A model generated the notes under the pieces. The model had not been told where the DNA came from, did no database searches, and saw nothing but the letters and a program-made list of their open reading frames with translations. Shown one piece after another: positions 1 through 8,631 of a stretch of 64,000 nt of DNA. Positions within the stretch are counted from its first letter, which is position 1, and every line of letters begins with the position of its first letter. The position numbers and the translations under genes were made by a program. Location: positions 79,454 to 143,453 of the forward strand of contig NZ_BAAAFZ010000046.1 of assembly GCF_039523795.1 (NCBI RefSeq), given 5' to 3'. Source of the stretch: Craurococcus roseus (GTDB taxonomy: Bacteria; Pseudomonadota; Alphaproteobacteria; Acetobacterales; Acetobacteraceae).

Positions 1-144
1 CCGCGGCGTGGGGTGCGCGTGCGCGCTCCGGGCGTTCGGGTGGTCGAGGATCGGCCAAGCGATCATGGCCCGCACCGCCGCCGCCGACAGCGCGGCGAGG
101 GCCAGGGCGAAACCCATGTGCTGGAGGAAGGCGGGGAAGGTCAT
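1..144 (-). CDS. WecA/MraY-like glycosyltransferase family 4, N-terminus only (cut by window edge)
   Basis: Forty-eight codons are visible, from an ATG at 144 reading leftwards off the window. The translation opens with a hydrophobic helix (MTFPAFLQHMGFALALAAL) and then carries DHPNARSAHAHPTPR. That matches the DxPxxRSxHxxPTPRGGG signature following the first membrane helix of polyprenyl-phosphate N-acetylhexosamine-1-phosphate transferases (WecA, MraY, TagO). These membrane enzymes start a lipid-linked glycan by moving a sugar phosphate from a UDP-sugar to undecaprenyl phosphate. The rest of the gene lies outside the window, so substrate cannot be judged. The gene runs the same way as hemW, 78 bases after it. 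Confidence 0.7.
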   Translation of the reverse strand, partial: MTFPAFLQHMGFALALAALSAAAVRAMIAWPILDHPNARSAHAHPTPR

Positions 145-222
145 CCGGCCGCGGGTGTGGCCGAACCCCGGGCGCGCGGCAAGGCGGAACGTTCCCCGCG
201 CGGCGGCGGCGATGGCGCCCGG

Positions 223-1380
223 TTACCGGAGCAGCACCGGCAGCATCGCGTCCAACCGCAACCGGCCTGCCGCCGTGGCGCGGAGGCGCCCGCCGCCGGG
301 CGCCCATTCGAGGTAGCCTTCTTCCTCGCAGGCGCGGAGCATGGCCGGGTCCATCGCGTCGCCGAAAGGCATGGCGCAGCGCGCTTCCAAGCGCGCCGTG
401 TCCACGCCTTCCGCCAGCCGTAGCCCCATCAAGAGGGCCTCGCGCATCCGCTCCGGCGGCGCCAGCGCCTCCTCGTCCGTCACCGCGTGCCCGTCGCGCT
501 CCACCCGCGCCAACCACGCCTCCGGCGCGCGGTGCCGCCGCGACGCGAGCAGTCCGACGTCCTCGACCATGAGCCGCTGGTGCGCGCCCGGGCCGATGCC
601 GAGGTAATCGCCGTAGCGCCAGTATTGCAGGTTGTGCCGGCTCTCCGCCCCCGGCCGCGCATAGTTCGACACCTCGTAGGGCAGCAACCCGAACCGCCCC
701 GCTTCCTCCGCGGTGGCCTCGTAAAGCCGGGCCGCCGCGTCGCCGTCCGGCAAGGCGAAGGCGCCGCGCGCGTGCTCGGTGGCGAAGCGCGTGCCCGGTT
801 CGACCGTGAGCTGGTAGAGCGAGAGGTGGTCCGCCGCCAACGCCAGCGCGCGACGCAATTCGTCCCGCCACGCCGCCTCGGCTTGGCCGGGCCGGGCGTA
901 GATCAGGTCGAAGGACAAGCGCGGGAACAGCGCCCGCGCCGCCTCCAACGCCGCCACCGCCTCCGCCGCGTCGTGCCGCCGGCCGAGGAAGCGCAGCGCC
1001 TCCGCGTCGAGCGACTGCACCCCGAGCGACAGGCGGTTCACCCCGGCCTCCCGGAACGCCGCCAGCCGGCCGCGCTCAACGCTGGTCGGGTTGGCCTCCA
1101 GAGTCACTTCCAGGTCGCCTGCGGCGTCGAACAGCGCCCGCGCCTCCGCCACCAGCGCCGCGGCGGTCTCCGGCTCCATCAGGCTGGGCGTGCCGCCGCC
1201 GAAGAAGACCGAGGCCAGCGGCCGCCGCCCCGCGCGCCCCGCCTCGCGCCGCAGCTCGCGCCGCAAGGCCTCGCGCCAACGCCCGTGGTCCACGCGTTCC
1301 CGCACGTGGCTGTTGAAGTCGCAATAGGGGCACTTGGACAGGCAGAAAGGCCAGTGGACGTAGAGGGCGAGCGGTTCCAT
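223..1380 (-). CDS. hemW: Radical SAM heme chaperone HemW
   Basis: The 385-residue product has the length of the HemW branch of coproporphyrinogen III oxidase-like radical SAM proteins. The CxxxCxxC cluster motif is at residues 13-20 (CLSKCPYC), followed by FFGGGTPSLM and, near residue 255, the YWRYGDYLGIGPGAH stretch typical of HemW; a HemN C-terminal domain follows. HemW binds heme and inserts it into membrane cytochromes, and usually has no oxidase activity. The ATG at 1380 is chosen because the family starts directly with the ALYVHWPFC strand; the longer open frame upstream is antisense to the YbaK-type gene. In many Alphaproteobacteria hemW directly follows rph and rdgB; here 4.4 kb of other genes lie between. 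Confidence 0.9.
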   Translation of the reverse strand: MEPLALYVHWPFCLSKCPYCDFNSHVRERVDHGRWREALRRELRREAGRAGRRPLASVFFGGGTPSLMEPETAAALVAEARALFDAAGDLEVTLEANPTSVERGRLAAFREAGVNRLSLGVQSLDAEALRFLGRRHDAAEAVAALEAARALFPRLSFDLIYARPGQAEAAWRDELRRALALAADHLSLYQLTVEPGTRFATEHARGAFALPDGDAAARLYEATAEEAGRFGLLPYEVSNYARPGAESRHNLQYWRYGDYLGIGPGAHQRLMVEDVGLLASRRHRAPEAWLARVERDGHAVTDEEALAPPERMREALLMGLRLAEGVDTARLEARCAMPFGDAMDPAMLRACEEEGYLEWAPGGGRLRATAAGRLRLDAMLPVLLR

Positions 1381-1555
1381 GGCCTGGGATATAGGTCCTG
1401 TGGACGCCGCCCTATACGGTGACACGCGAGGCGGAGAACCGGATCGCGCCCTGCGGATGCCGCTTTTCCCGCGTTGTCTCGCGACGGCGTGACACCCGCG
1501 GCGGCTGCATCCGGCACACAAAGGAACCCGCATTGCAACTTTGCGGAGAATCCGC

Positions 1556-2050
1556 GTGAGCGGCACATCCGTCGAGCGGGTGCGCGCGGCGCTGTTGGCC
1601 GCGGGCCACCCCGACACCATCCGGGCCTTCCCGGAAGGCACGCGCTCCGCGGTCGAAGCGGCCGCAGCCGTCGGCTGCGCCGTGGCGCAGATCGCCAAGT
1701 CGATCGTGTTCCGCGGCGTGCCGGACCCCGCCGACCCGTCGCGGGACCGCGCGGTGCTGGTGGTGGCGAGCGGCGCCAACCGGGTGAACCCGGCCAAGGC
1801 CGCCTGCGCCGGCCGCATGGCGCTGCGCCGGGCCGACGCCGCCTGGGTCCGGGAGGCGACGGGCTTCGCCATCGGCGGCGTCGCGCCCCTCGGCCATCTC
1901 GCGCCGCCCGTGGTGCTGGTGGACCGCGACCTCGCCGCCTTCGACAGCCTCTGGGCGGCGGCGGGATCGCCCACCCACGTCTTCGCCACCACGCCCGACG
2001 AGCTGCTGCGCATCAGCGGCGGCGCCTGGGCGGTGGTGCGGGAGGGCTGA
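1556..2050 (+). CDS. YbaK/EbsC-family aminoacyl-tRNA deacylase
   Basis: The 164-residue product fits the single-domain YbaK/ProX-like family, which hydrolyses wrongly charged tRNAs such as Cys-tRNA(Pro) in trans. Family features are the IAKSIVFRG strand with its conserved lysine, the VVASGANRVN segment, and the late GFAIGGVAPLGH motif that shapes the binding pocket. I start at GTG 1556 because GGAGAA lies five bases upstream; an in-frame TTG at 1541 would add five residues but has no such site. The gene is divergent from hemW with a 175-base gap. The exact tRNA specificity cannot be read from sequence. A tRNA-Pro gene lies 10 kb away, which is probably coincidence. Confidence 0.85.
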   Translation: MSGTSVERVRAALLAAGHPDTIRAFPEGTRSAVEAAAAVGCAVAQIAKSIVFRGVPDPADPSRDRAVLVVASGANRVNPAKAACAGRMALRRADAAWVREATGFAIGGVAPLGHLAPPVVLVDRDLAAFDSLWAAAGSPTHVFATTPDELLRISGGAWAVVREG

Positions 2051-2108
2051 CGGCGCCGGCTTCGGCGGCGTAGAAAGGGCGGCCCTGAAAGGAAGAGGAG
2101 GGACCGCG

Positions 2109-2489
2109 ATGCCCAAGACGTCGAAGGATATGGTCGCCGAGGCCGACGCCACGGTGCCCCGCATCTCCGGCGCCGAAGCCAAGGCGATGCTCGGCAAGCC
2201 CGGCGTGGTGTTCGTGGACCTGCGCGAGCCGGCGGAGATCGCCGCCTCCGGCAAGGTGCCCGGCGCGCTCGCCATCCCGCGCGGCCTGCTGGAGTTCCGC
2301 GCCGACCGCGAAGCCGCGACGCCGGACCCCGCGCTGACCGGCGCGAAGACCGTGGTGCTCTACTGCGCCTCCGGCGGCCGCGCCGCGCTCGCCGGTAAGA
2401 CCCTGCAGGAGTTGGGCTACGGGGACGTCAAGAACCTCGCCCGGTTCCAGGATTGGGTGGAGGCGGGCGGCGAAGCCGAGAAGGGCTGA
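2109..2489 (+). CDS. Rhodanese-domain protein (single domain)
   Basis: The 126-residue protein is one rhodanese domain with a short N-terminal extension and no signal peptide. The predicted catalytic cysteine is Cys86, in YCASGGRA, followed by the usual ALAGKTLQELGY helix. The FVDLREPAEIAASG strand-loop and IPRGLLEF segment are also typical. Such cytoplasmic proteins move sulfane sulfur between thiols and acceptors such as cyanide or thiol carriers; the physiological partner is unknown. A clear GGAAGAGGAGG site precedes the ATG. It lies 58 bases after the YbaK-type gene and may share its transcript. It converges on a Bug-type binding protein gene. Confidence 0.88.
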   Translation: MPKTSKDMVAEADATVPRISGAEAKAMLGKPGVVFVDLREPAEIAASGKVPGALAIPRGLLEFRADREAATPDPALTGAKTVVLYCASGGRAALAGKTLQELGYGDVKNLARFQDWVEAGGEAEKG

Positions 2490-2512
2490 GCGCCGCCGTC
2501 ACTGGGGTTGGG

Positions 2513-3478
2513 TCACTGGGGCTGGATACCGGCCTTGCGCGCGGCGTCCCCCCACTTCCGCATCTCCGCCTCGCAAAAGCGCCGCGCTTCTCCCGGCGCG
2601 CTCGTCACCACCTCGGCGCCGAGCGTGCGGTGGCGCTCCACGACCTCGGGGCGCCTCAGCGCCGCCGCGCAATCCGCGTTGAGCTTCGCCAGCACCGGCG
2701 CCGGCAGGTTCGCGGGCGCGATCACCATGCCCCAGGTCGAAGCCTCGAAATCCGGCATGAAGGCTTCGGCGACCGTCGGCGTGTCCGGCAGTTGCGGCGC
2801 CCGCTTGGCGCCCGTGGTCGCCAGCGCCTTCAGCGCGCCCGATTGGAGGTGCGGCAGCGCCGCCGGCACGGTGTCGAACATGACGTCCACGCGTCCGGCC
2901 ATCAGGTCCGGGTGGGCCTGGGTGCTGCCGCGGTAAGGCACGTAGGTCATCTCCACCCCCGCGCGCTGGGCGAAGAGCACGGGCGCCAGCCGCACCACGC
3001 CGCTGGTGCCGGCGAAGGTCACGCCCGGGTTGCGCTTTGCGTGCGCCACCAGCTCGGCCGGCGTGGAGGCCGCGAAACCCTTCGCGGCGCAGAGCACCAG
3101 CGGCGTCGAGGTGGTCTGCGTGACGAAGGAGAAGTCGCGCATAGTGTCGAAGGGCAGGCGGTAGAACGCGGCGTTCACCGGATGCCCGACCGAGACGAGG
3201 CCGAGGACGTGCCCGTCGGGAGGGCTCTTGGCGATCGCCTCCGTGCCGATCACGCCGTCCGCCCCGGCGCGGTTCTCCACCGGCACCGGCTGGCCCCAGG
3301 CCGCGGCGAGCGGCTCGGCGATAAGGCGCGCGGTGATGTCGGACACGCCGCCCGGCGTGTAGGGCACGATGATCCGCACCGCCCGGTTCGGGAACGCCGC
3401 CGTTTGGGCGCCGGCGTCGCTGCGGCCCGCCGCGAGCACAAAGGGCGCGGCCAAGGCCGCGCGTCGGTTGATGGTCAT
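2513..3478 (-). CDS. Bug/TctC-family solute-binding protein
   Basis: This 321-residue exported protein belongs to the Bug family, the periplasmic receptors of tripartite tricarboxylate transporters. It opens with a short signal peptide (RRAALAAPFVLAAG), then AFPNRAVRIIVPYTPGGVSD, the first ligand loop with the conserved aspartate. The middle has the VPYRGSTQA loop and MAGRVDVMFD, and the late LPDTPTVAEA strand is also standard. The ATG at 3478 has GGGAGGG upstream. No TctA or TctB membrane subunit lies nearby, so it is an orphan receptor, as is common in lineages with expanded Bug families. It is divergent from a second Bug gene across 123 bases. The ligand is probably a carboxylate but cannot be named. 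Confidence 0.9.
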   Translation of the reverse strand: MTINRRAALAAPFVLAAGRSDAGAQTAAFPNRAVRIIVPYTPGGVSDITARLIAEPLAAAWGQPVPVENRAGADGVIGTEAIAKSPPDGHVLGLVSVGHPVNAAFYRLPFDTMRDFSFVTQTTSTPLVLCAAKGFAASTPAELVAHAKRNPGVTFAGTSGVVRLAPVLFAQRAGVEMTYVPYRGSTQAHPDLMAGRVDVMFDTVPAALPHLQSGALKALATTGAKRAPQLPDTPTVAEAFMPDFEASTWGMVIAPANLPAPVLAKLNADCAAALRRPEVVERHRTLGAEVVTSAPGEARRFCEAEMRKWGDAARKAGIQPQ

Positions 3479-3601
3479 GTCGCCCTCCCGTCCGTCGTTG
3501 CGCCCGACGTTGCCCCCGGCGGGCACGGGAGGGAAGATGCGGGCACCGAACGGGTTCTCGCGCGTTGGCGGCCCCGTCCCGCAAGAGGAGGAAGTGCGAC
3601 G

Positions 3602-4618
3602 ATGAGCAATCCGACCACACCAGGCTCCCTGGGCCGCCGCGCCGCCCTCGGCACCGTGGCCGCCGCCGCTGCGGGCCTCGCCGCCCCCGGCATCCTGCGC
3701 GCCCAGGGCCAGCAGTACCCGACGCGCCCGGTCAACATGGTGGTGGGCTTCCCGCCGGGCGGGCAGACCGACTTCGCCGCGCGCATCGTCGCGCCGGGGC
3801 TCGGCCAAGCGCTCGGGCAGACGGTGGTGGTGGACAACAAGGGCGGCGCCGGCGGCAACCTCGGCACCGACGCGGTGCTGCGCGCCCGGCCGGACGGCTA
3901 CACGCTGCTCGCCGGCAACGCCAACCCGCTCACCATCAACCCGCACACCTTCCAGAACATGACCATCGACCCGCTGAAGCTCACGCCGATCGGGATGATG
4001 CTGCAATCCTCGCTGATCCTCTGCCTCCACCCCTCCGTGCCGGCGAAGACGGTGCCGGAGTTCGTCGAATGGGCGAAGAAGCAGGGCAGGGGCGGGCCGG
4101 ACTACGGCTCGGCCAGCGCCGGCAGCCTCTCCCACGTGGCGATGGAGATGTTCAGGAACCGCGCCGGCAACCCGCCGATGGAGCACGTCCCCTACCGCGG
4201 CAGCGGCCCCGCCATGCAGGACTTCATCGCCGGCCGCTTCTCCGCGATGTTCGACGGCGCTTCCGTGGTCGCGCCCTTCGTCAAGGCGGGCCAGCTCCGC
4301 GGCTTCCTCTCGACCGGCGAGAAGCGCATCCCGGCCTTCCCCGACATCCCGACGGCGGCCGAGATGGGCTTGCGGGACTTCGTGTTCACCGCCTGGATCG
4401 GCCTGTTCGGCCCGCCCGGCCTGCCGCCCGAGATCGTGCAGAAGCTGAACGCTTCGCTGAACCAGGCGCTCCAGGACGAGACCGTGCGCAAGCGCATCAC
4501 CGACCAGGGCGACGAGCCCGGCGGCGGCACCGCGGAAGCGTTGGGCGAAACCATGCGCCGCGACCACGCGCGCTGGGGCGAGGTGGTGAAGGCCAACAAC
4601 ATCCGCGCCGACAGCTAG
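3602..4618 (+). CDS. Bug/TctC-family solute-binding protein
   Basis: A second Bug receptor, 338 residues, only distantly similar to its divergent neighbour. It begins with a twin-arginine-like signal (SLGRRAALGTVAAAAAG), then YPTRPVNMVVGFPPGGQTD, which holds the ligand-contacting aspartate loop. VPYRGSGPAMQDFIAGRFSAMFD and FPDIPTAAEMG are conserved later. The ATG at 3602 follows AGAGGAGGAAG at a good distance. It ends 16 bases before a converging endonuclease-fold gene. No TctAB genes are linked. The divergent arrangement suggests the two Bug genes share control through the 123-base spacer, but no operator is obvious there. Confidence 0.9.
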   Translation: MSNPTTPGSLGRRAALGTVAAAAAGLAAPGILRAQGQQYPTRPVNMVVGFPPGGQTDFAARIVAPGLGQALGQTVVVDNKGGAGGNLGTDAVLRARPDGYTLLAGNANPLTINPHTFQNMTIDPLKLTPIGMMLQSSLILCLHPSVPAKTVPEFVEWAKKQGRGGPDYGSASAGSLSHVAMEMFRNRAGNPPMEHVPYRGSGPAMQDFIAGRFSAMFDGASVVAPFVKAGQLRGFLSTGEKRIPAFPDIPTAAEMGLRDFVFTAWIGLFGPPGLPPEIVQKLNASLNQALQDETVRKRITDQGDEPGGGTAEALGETMRRDHARWGEVVKANNIRADS

Positions 4619-4634
4619 CGGCGGGACGGGGGGC

Positions 4635-5765
4635 TCAGAGGTCGAGGTCCACCCAGAGCGCCGCGTGGTCCGAGGCCGCGTGGCGCTTCTCTCCGCCTTG
4701 CCGGGGGTCCACCTCCGGATAGGTCTCCCACTTCACCGGCCGCACGCCCGGCCACATGCCGCGGCGGAACACGCCCGACGCGCCGGCGCGCTCGCGGAGC
4801 GCCGGCGAGAGCAGGATGTAGTCGATCTTGTTGGACGCGGTGGAGCCGCCGTAGGTGCCGGGATGCCCGCCGTCGTCGTGGCCATCCAGCTCCGAGATGT
4901 CGGCGAGGTCGGTGTCGCGCAGCAGCGGCGCGAGCGGGTCGTCCGCGTTCTCCGGCGGCGTGTCGTTCAGGTCGCCCACCACCGCCACCAACCCGTTCCC
5001 CGCCTCGCGCAGCCGGCCGTAGATGCGCGCCACGGCCGCCGCCTGCCGCCGCCGTTTCCGGTCCGAGGAGGCTTGGCTCCCGCCGGACTTGCTTTTGAAG
5101 TGGTTCACCAGCACCACGAGCCGGCCCCCGCGCGTGTCCAAGCGGTACTCCGGGCAGTCGCGGCTGAAGACGAGGCCGGCGTCGTCCGTGTCGTCCACGT
5201 GCGAGAGCATGGAGGCTATGGGGAAGCCTGCCCGCGTCATCAGCGCGCAGTCGATGCCGCGCGGGTCGTTGCCGTCGATCAGCATCACCTGCGCATAGGG
5301 CTCGCCGTCCGCCAACGGCAGGATGGTGTCGGAGAAGCCCTTCAACGCCGGGCGGTTCTCCGCCTCCACGATGCCGAACACGTCGGCGCCGACGTCGCGC
5401 ACGACCCGCGCCGTCATGCGCATGGCGGTGTCGTCCACCGGCTCGCGCTCCAGCTCCAGCCAGCCGGTCCAGTCGCCGCGGCCGCGCGCCACGATGTCCA
5501 GCACGCCGCTCCGGCGCCGCACCAGGAACTCGCCGCGGTTCTGCCGCAGCCGGACGAACTCGCCGTCGTCGGACCGCTCCAGCCCGAGCGTCTCCAAGAG
5601 CCCGTGCATCCGGTCCTTGTCGGCTTCGCCGTACTCGGCCTCGGCGATCAGCGCGTTGAGGGCCGCAAAGGCTTCGAGCGCCTTGCGGGCCGCCGCGCCG
5701 TCCTCCGCGTCGAAGGCCTTGGCGCGGGAGAACAGGTTCTCGACGTTGAAGCTCGCAAGGCGCAT
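4635..5765 (-). CDS. Endonuclease/exonuclease/phosphatase-fold hydrolase
   Basis: The 376-residue protein shows the EEP (DNase I-like) fold signatures in order: SFNVENLFSR at the N-terminus, IVEAEN (metal-binding glutamate region), VNHFKSK (catalytic histidine region), VVGDLNDTP (metal-binding Asp and Asn), and SDHAALWVDL (C-terminal Asp-His). These metal-dependent enzymes cut phosphodiesters in nucleic acids or phosphorylated small molecules. There is no clear signal peptide, so it is probably cytoplasmic. It resembles the bacterial group often annotated simply as endonuclease or exonuclease family protein. The substrate cannot be told. It lies 64 bases upstream of and behind rdgB on the same strand. 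Confidence 0.87.
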   Translation of the reverse strand: MRLASFNVENLFSRAKAFDAEDGAAARKALEAFAALNALIAEAEYGEADKDRMHGLLETLGLERSDDGEFVRLRQNRGEFLVRRRSGVLDIVARGRGDWTGWLELEREPVDDTAMRMTARVVRDVGADVFGIVEAENRPALKGFSDTILPLADGEPYAQVMLIDGNDPRGIDCALMTRAGFPIASMLSHVDDTDDAGLVFSRDCPEYRLDTRGGRLVVLVNHFKSKSGGSQASSDRKRRRQAAAVARIYGRLREAGNGLVAVVGDLNDTPPENADDPLAPLLRDTDLADISELDGHDDGGHPGTYGGSTASNKIDYILLSPALRERAGASGVFRRGMWPGVRPVKWETYPEVDPRQGGEKRHAASDHAALWVDLDL

Positions 5766-5829
5766 GGCGCCGCCTCCGCTCCCATAGGGCCAGTCTACGC
5801 CCCACGATCCGGCGCGGGTGTGCGGGGCA

Positions 5830-6465
5830 TCACCCCGCCGCCGGCAACGGCAAGCAGCCCTCGGCGAGCAGCGCGAAGGCGCGCGCCCGGTGGTTGATGG
5901 AATGCTTCAGCGCCGGTTCCATCTCACCGAAGGTTTGCGAATGGCCGTCGGGGACGAACATCGGGTCGTAGCCGAAGCCCCGGTCCCCGCGCGGCGGCCA
6001 CACCCAACGGCCGGGCGCCTTGCCTTCGAAGCCCTCCGTGTGGCCGTCCGGCCAAGCGAGCACCAGCGCGCAGGTGAACCACGCCCGGCGGTCGGCGTCG
6101 GCGGTGCCCCGCGCGCGCTCCTCGACCTTGCGCATCCCGGCCATGTAGTCGCGGGTGCCGTCCGGCAGGGTGGCCCAATCGGCGGTGCGGACGCCGGGGG
6201 CGCCGCCCAGCGCCGCCACGGAGAAGCCGCTGTCGTCGGCCAGCGCTGGCAACCCGGTGGCGCGCGACGCGGCGAGCGCCTTGATCGCCGCGTTGCCGAG
6301 GAAGCTGTTTTCCGTCTCCGCCGGCCCGGGCAGGCCCACCTCCTTGGCCGAGACCACCTCCAGGCCGTGGGGCGCGAGCATGGCCGCCACCTCCCGCAGC
6401 TTGCCGGCGTTGTGGCTGGCCAGGACCAGCCGATTCCCCCGCTCCAGCTTGCGCCGCCCCGTCAT
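5830..6465 (-). CDS. rdgB: XTP/dITP diphosphatase (Ham1/RdgB)
   Basis: The 211-residue product is a Ham1-family pyrophosphatase that removes deaminated purine nucleotides (dITP, XTP) from the pool by releasing pyrophosphate. It has the N-terminal LVLASHNAGKLREV substrate-binding motif, LADDSGFSV with the catalytic aspartates, GKAPGRWVWPPRG, and FGYDPMFVPDG with the base-recognition segment. The ATG at 6465 overlaps the rph stop codon by four bases (ATGA), so the two are translationally coupled. This order is standard in Alphaproteobacteria; normally hemW follows immediately, but here the endonuclease-fold gene comes next. Confidence 0.95.
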   Translation of the reverse strand: MTGRRKLERGNRLVLASHNAGKLREVAAMLAPHGLEVVSAKEVGLPGPAETENSFLGNAAIKALAASRATGLPALADDSGFSVAALGGAPGVRTADWATLPDGTRDYMAGMRKVEERARGTADADRRAWFTCALVLAWPDGHTEGFEGKAPGRWVWPPRGDRGFGYDPMFVPDGHSQTFGEMEPALKHSINHRARAFALLAEGCLPLPAAG

Positions 6466-7220
6466 TCCAGCCCGACCGCCTGCCGCTGCCGCGCGAAGAG
6501 TTGCGCCGTGCCGGCCCGCGCCAGCCGCAGCAGCTCCAGCAACTGCGCCTCCGAGAACGGGGCGCCCTCCGCCGTGCCCTGCACCTCCACCAAGCCCCCG
6601 CCGCCGGTGAGCACGAAATTCGCGTCCGCCTGCGCCTTGCTGTCCTCCGCGTAGTCGAGGTCGAGCACCGGCCGGCCGGCCCACAGGCCGCAGCTCACCG
6701 CCGCCACCTGGTCGCGCAGCGGCATGGCGGACATGATGTTCATCCGCAGGCAGTGGCGGAAGGCGAGGTGCAGTGCCACCCAGGCGCCGGTGACGGCGGC
6801 GCAGCGCGTGCCGCCGTCGGCCGAAAGCACGTCGCAATCCAGCGTCACCGTCATCTCGCCCATCGCCGCGCGGTCCGTCACCGCGCGGAGCGAACGCCCG
6901 ATCAGCCGTTGTATCTCCTGGGTGCGGCCGGACTGCTTGCCGCGTGCCGCCTCGCGGTCGCCGCGGGTGTGGGTGGCGCGGGGCAACATCCCGTACTCGG
7001 CCGTGACCCAGCCCTCGCCCTTGCCGCGCAGGAAGGGCGGCACGCGGCCCTCGACGCTGGCGGTGCAGAGCACCTCCGTCGCGCCCATGCGCACCAGGCA
7101 GGAGCCCTCGGCGTGGCGGGAGAAGCCCGGCTCCAGGGACACGGGCCGCAGCGCGTCGGCGGTACGGCCAGAGGGGCGCGCATCGGGGCGCGCGGAAGGG
7201 GGCGCGTCGGTGGCGGGCAT
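6462..7220 (-). CDS. rph: Ribonuclease PH
   Basis: The 252-residue protein is RNase PH, which trims the 3' end of tRNA precursors by phosphorolysis. Conserved stretches include RPSGRTADALRPVSLEPGF, GEGWVTAEYGMLPRAT, RTQEIQRLIGRSLRA, TLDCDVLSADGG and DLDYAEDSKAQADANFV. It is about a dozen residues longer than most members at the N-terminus; no closer ATG exists before the conserved region, and GGAG sits upstream of the ATG at 7220. It is divergent from hrcA over 133 bases, the usual alphaproteobacterial arrangement, and coupled to rdgB downstream. Confidence 0.95.
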   Translation of the reverse strand: MPATDAPPSARPDARPSGRTADALRPVSLEPGFSRHAEGSCLVRMGATEVLCTASVEGRVPPFLRGKGEGWVTAEYGMLPRATHTRGDREAARGKQSGRTQEIQRLIGRSLRAVTDRAAMGEMTVTLDCDVLSADGGTRCAAVTGAWVALHLAFRHCLRMNIMSAMPLRDQVAAVSCGLWAGRPVLDLDYAEDSKAQADANFVLTGGGGLVEVQGTAEGAPFSEAQLLELLRLARAGTAQLFARQRQAVGLE

Positions 7221-7353
7221 GGCGGTCTCCAGAAGGGCGGCGAGGTATAGGGCCGGCAGGGGCCGCGTCCAGGCGGGGAGGGCCGGGACGCTTGACCCCC
7301 CGGCGGCGCGTTCCTAGCTCTTTGCCCCGGTGCCACGAGGATTCCCGACCAGC

Positions 7354-8439
7354 ATGTCGCCGCCGCCGAAGCTGCCCTTGGGCCTGGCCGCGGCCTCCTT
7401 CGCCGGCCTCGACACGCGCAGCGCCTCCATCCTGCGCGAACTGGTCGAGGTCTACGTCCAGACCGGGGAGCCGGTCGGCTCGCGCACCCTGTCCCGCCGG
7501 CTGCCGCTCGGCCTCTCGCCCGCCTCCATCCGCAACGTCATGTCGGATCTGGAAGAAGCGGGCTTCCTTTACGCGCCCCACACCTCCGCCGGCCGGTTGC
7601 CGACCGACCGGGGCCTGCGCCTGTTCGTGGACGGGCTGCTGGAGTTCGGCGACCTCGCCGAGGAGGAGCGCGACGCCATCGCCGCCCGCTGCGCCGCCAG
7701 CGGCCGCTCCATGCACGACACGCTGGCCGAGGCCGGGCAGATGCTCTCCGGCCTCGCCGGCGCCGCCGGCCTGGTCGTCGCGCCCAAGACCGAAGGCCGC
7801 ATCCGCCACATCGAATTCGTGGCCCTCGGCCCCGGCCGCGCCCTGGTGGTGCTGGTGATGGCGGACGGGCAGGTGGAGAACCGCGTGGTGGAGGTGCCGC
7901 CCGGCCTGCCGCCCGGCGCGCTCCAGCAGGCGGGCAACTACCTCAACGCCCGGCTGGCCGGCGCCACCCTGGAAGAAACGCGCGCGCGCGTGGCCGAGGA
8001 GATCGCCGCCAACCGCACCGCGCTCGACGCGCTGACGCGCGAGGTGGTGGAGGCGGGCGTCGCCACCTGGGCGGGCGGCGGCGGCGCAGGCTCGCTGATC
8101 CTGCGCGGGCAGGCGAAGCTGTTGCAGAACCTCGACCAAGCCGCGCGCGTGCAGGAGATCCAGGCGCTGTTCGAGCGCCTGGAAGCGCAGGAAACGGTGC
8201 TGCGCCTGCTCGAACTCGCGCAGCGCGGCGAGGGCGTGCAGATCTTCATCGGCGCCGAGAGCGGCCTGTTCGACAGCGCCGGCCTCGCCATGGTGGTGGC
8301 CCCCTTCCGCAGCCGCGAGGCCGGCGACCAACGCCTGCTCGGCGCCATCGGCGTGATCGGCCCGACCCGCATCAACTACGGCAAGGTCATCCCGGTGGTG
8401 GACTACACCGCCCGGGTGATCGGGCGGATGCTGGGGTAG
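7354..8439 (+). CDS. hrcA: Heat-inducible transcription repressor HrcA
   Basis: The 361-residue protein represses class I heat-shock genes by binding CIRCE operators and is kept active by GroEL. It starts with a winged-helix DNA-binding domain (SASILRELVEVYVQTGEPVGSR, then SPASIRNVMSDLEEAGFL and HTSAGRLPTDRGLR), followed by the GAF-like dimerisation domain with VNYxKVI-like RINYGKVIPVVDYTARVIG at the end. I chose ATG 7354; an in-frame GTG at 7330 would add eight residues. No CIRCE inverted repeat is visible in the 133 bases between hrcA and rph, and grpE, which often follows hrcA, is absent: the next 2.2 kb is an accessory, partly decayed region. Confidence 0.95.
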   Translation: MSPPPKLPLGLAAASFAGLDTRSASILRELVEVYVQTGEPVGSRTLSRRLPLGLSPASIRNVMSDLEEAGFLYAPHTSAGRLPTDRGLRLFVDGLLEFGDLAEEERDAIAARCAASGRSMHDTLAEAGQMLSGLAGAAGLVVAPKTEGRIRHIEFVALGPGRALVVLVMADGQVENRVVEVPPGLPPGALQQAGNYLNARLAGATLEETRARVAEEIAANRTALDALTREVVEAGVATWAGGGGAGSLILRGQAKLLQNLDQAARVQEIQALFERLEAQETVLRLLELAQRGEGVQIFIGAESGLFDSAGLAMVVAPFRSREAGDQRLLGAIGVIGPTRINYGKVIPVVDYTARVIGRMLG

Positions 8440-8631
8440 GGCCAAAGAATGGATCGGTGACGGGACGGGGCCGTGATGGACCTGCCCGGCCCGAAGCCGG
8501 GACTCAACCGGCCTCGCCGCAGCACCGCCTCACGGCCATCGCCCGCGTATCAGAAACGCCGCCCCACTACGACCGCGCCTGCCATCTAGAACCCGAAGTA
8601 ACGCCGTTGATTTTCTATCTTTAGTCATGTT

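Noticed and set aside
1381..2013. Long upstream extension of the hemW frame
   Set aside because: It runs antisense through the YbaK-type gene; HemW proteins begin at the ATG at 1380.
7221..7353. Possible CIRCE operator upstream of hrcA
   Set aside because: No TTAGCACTC-N9-GAGTGCTAA-like inverted repeat is present.
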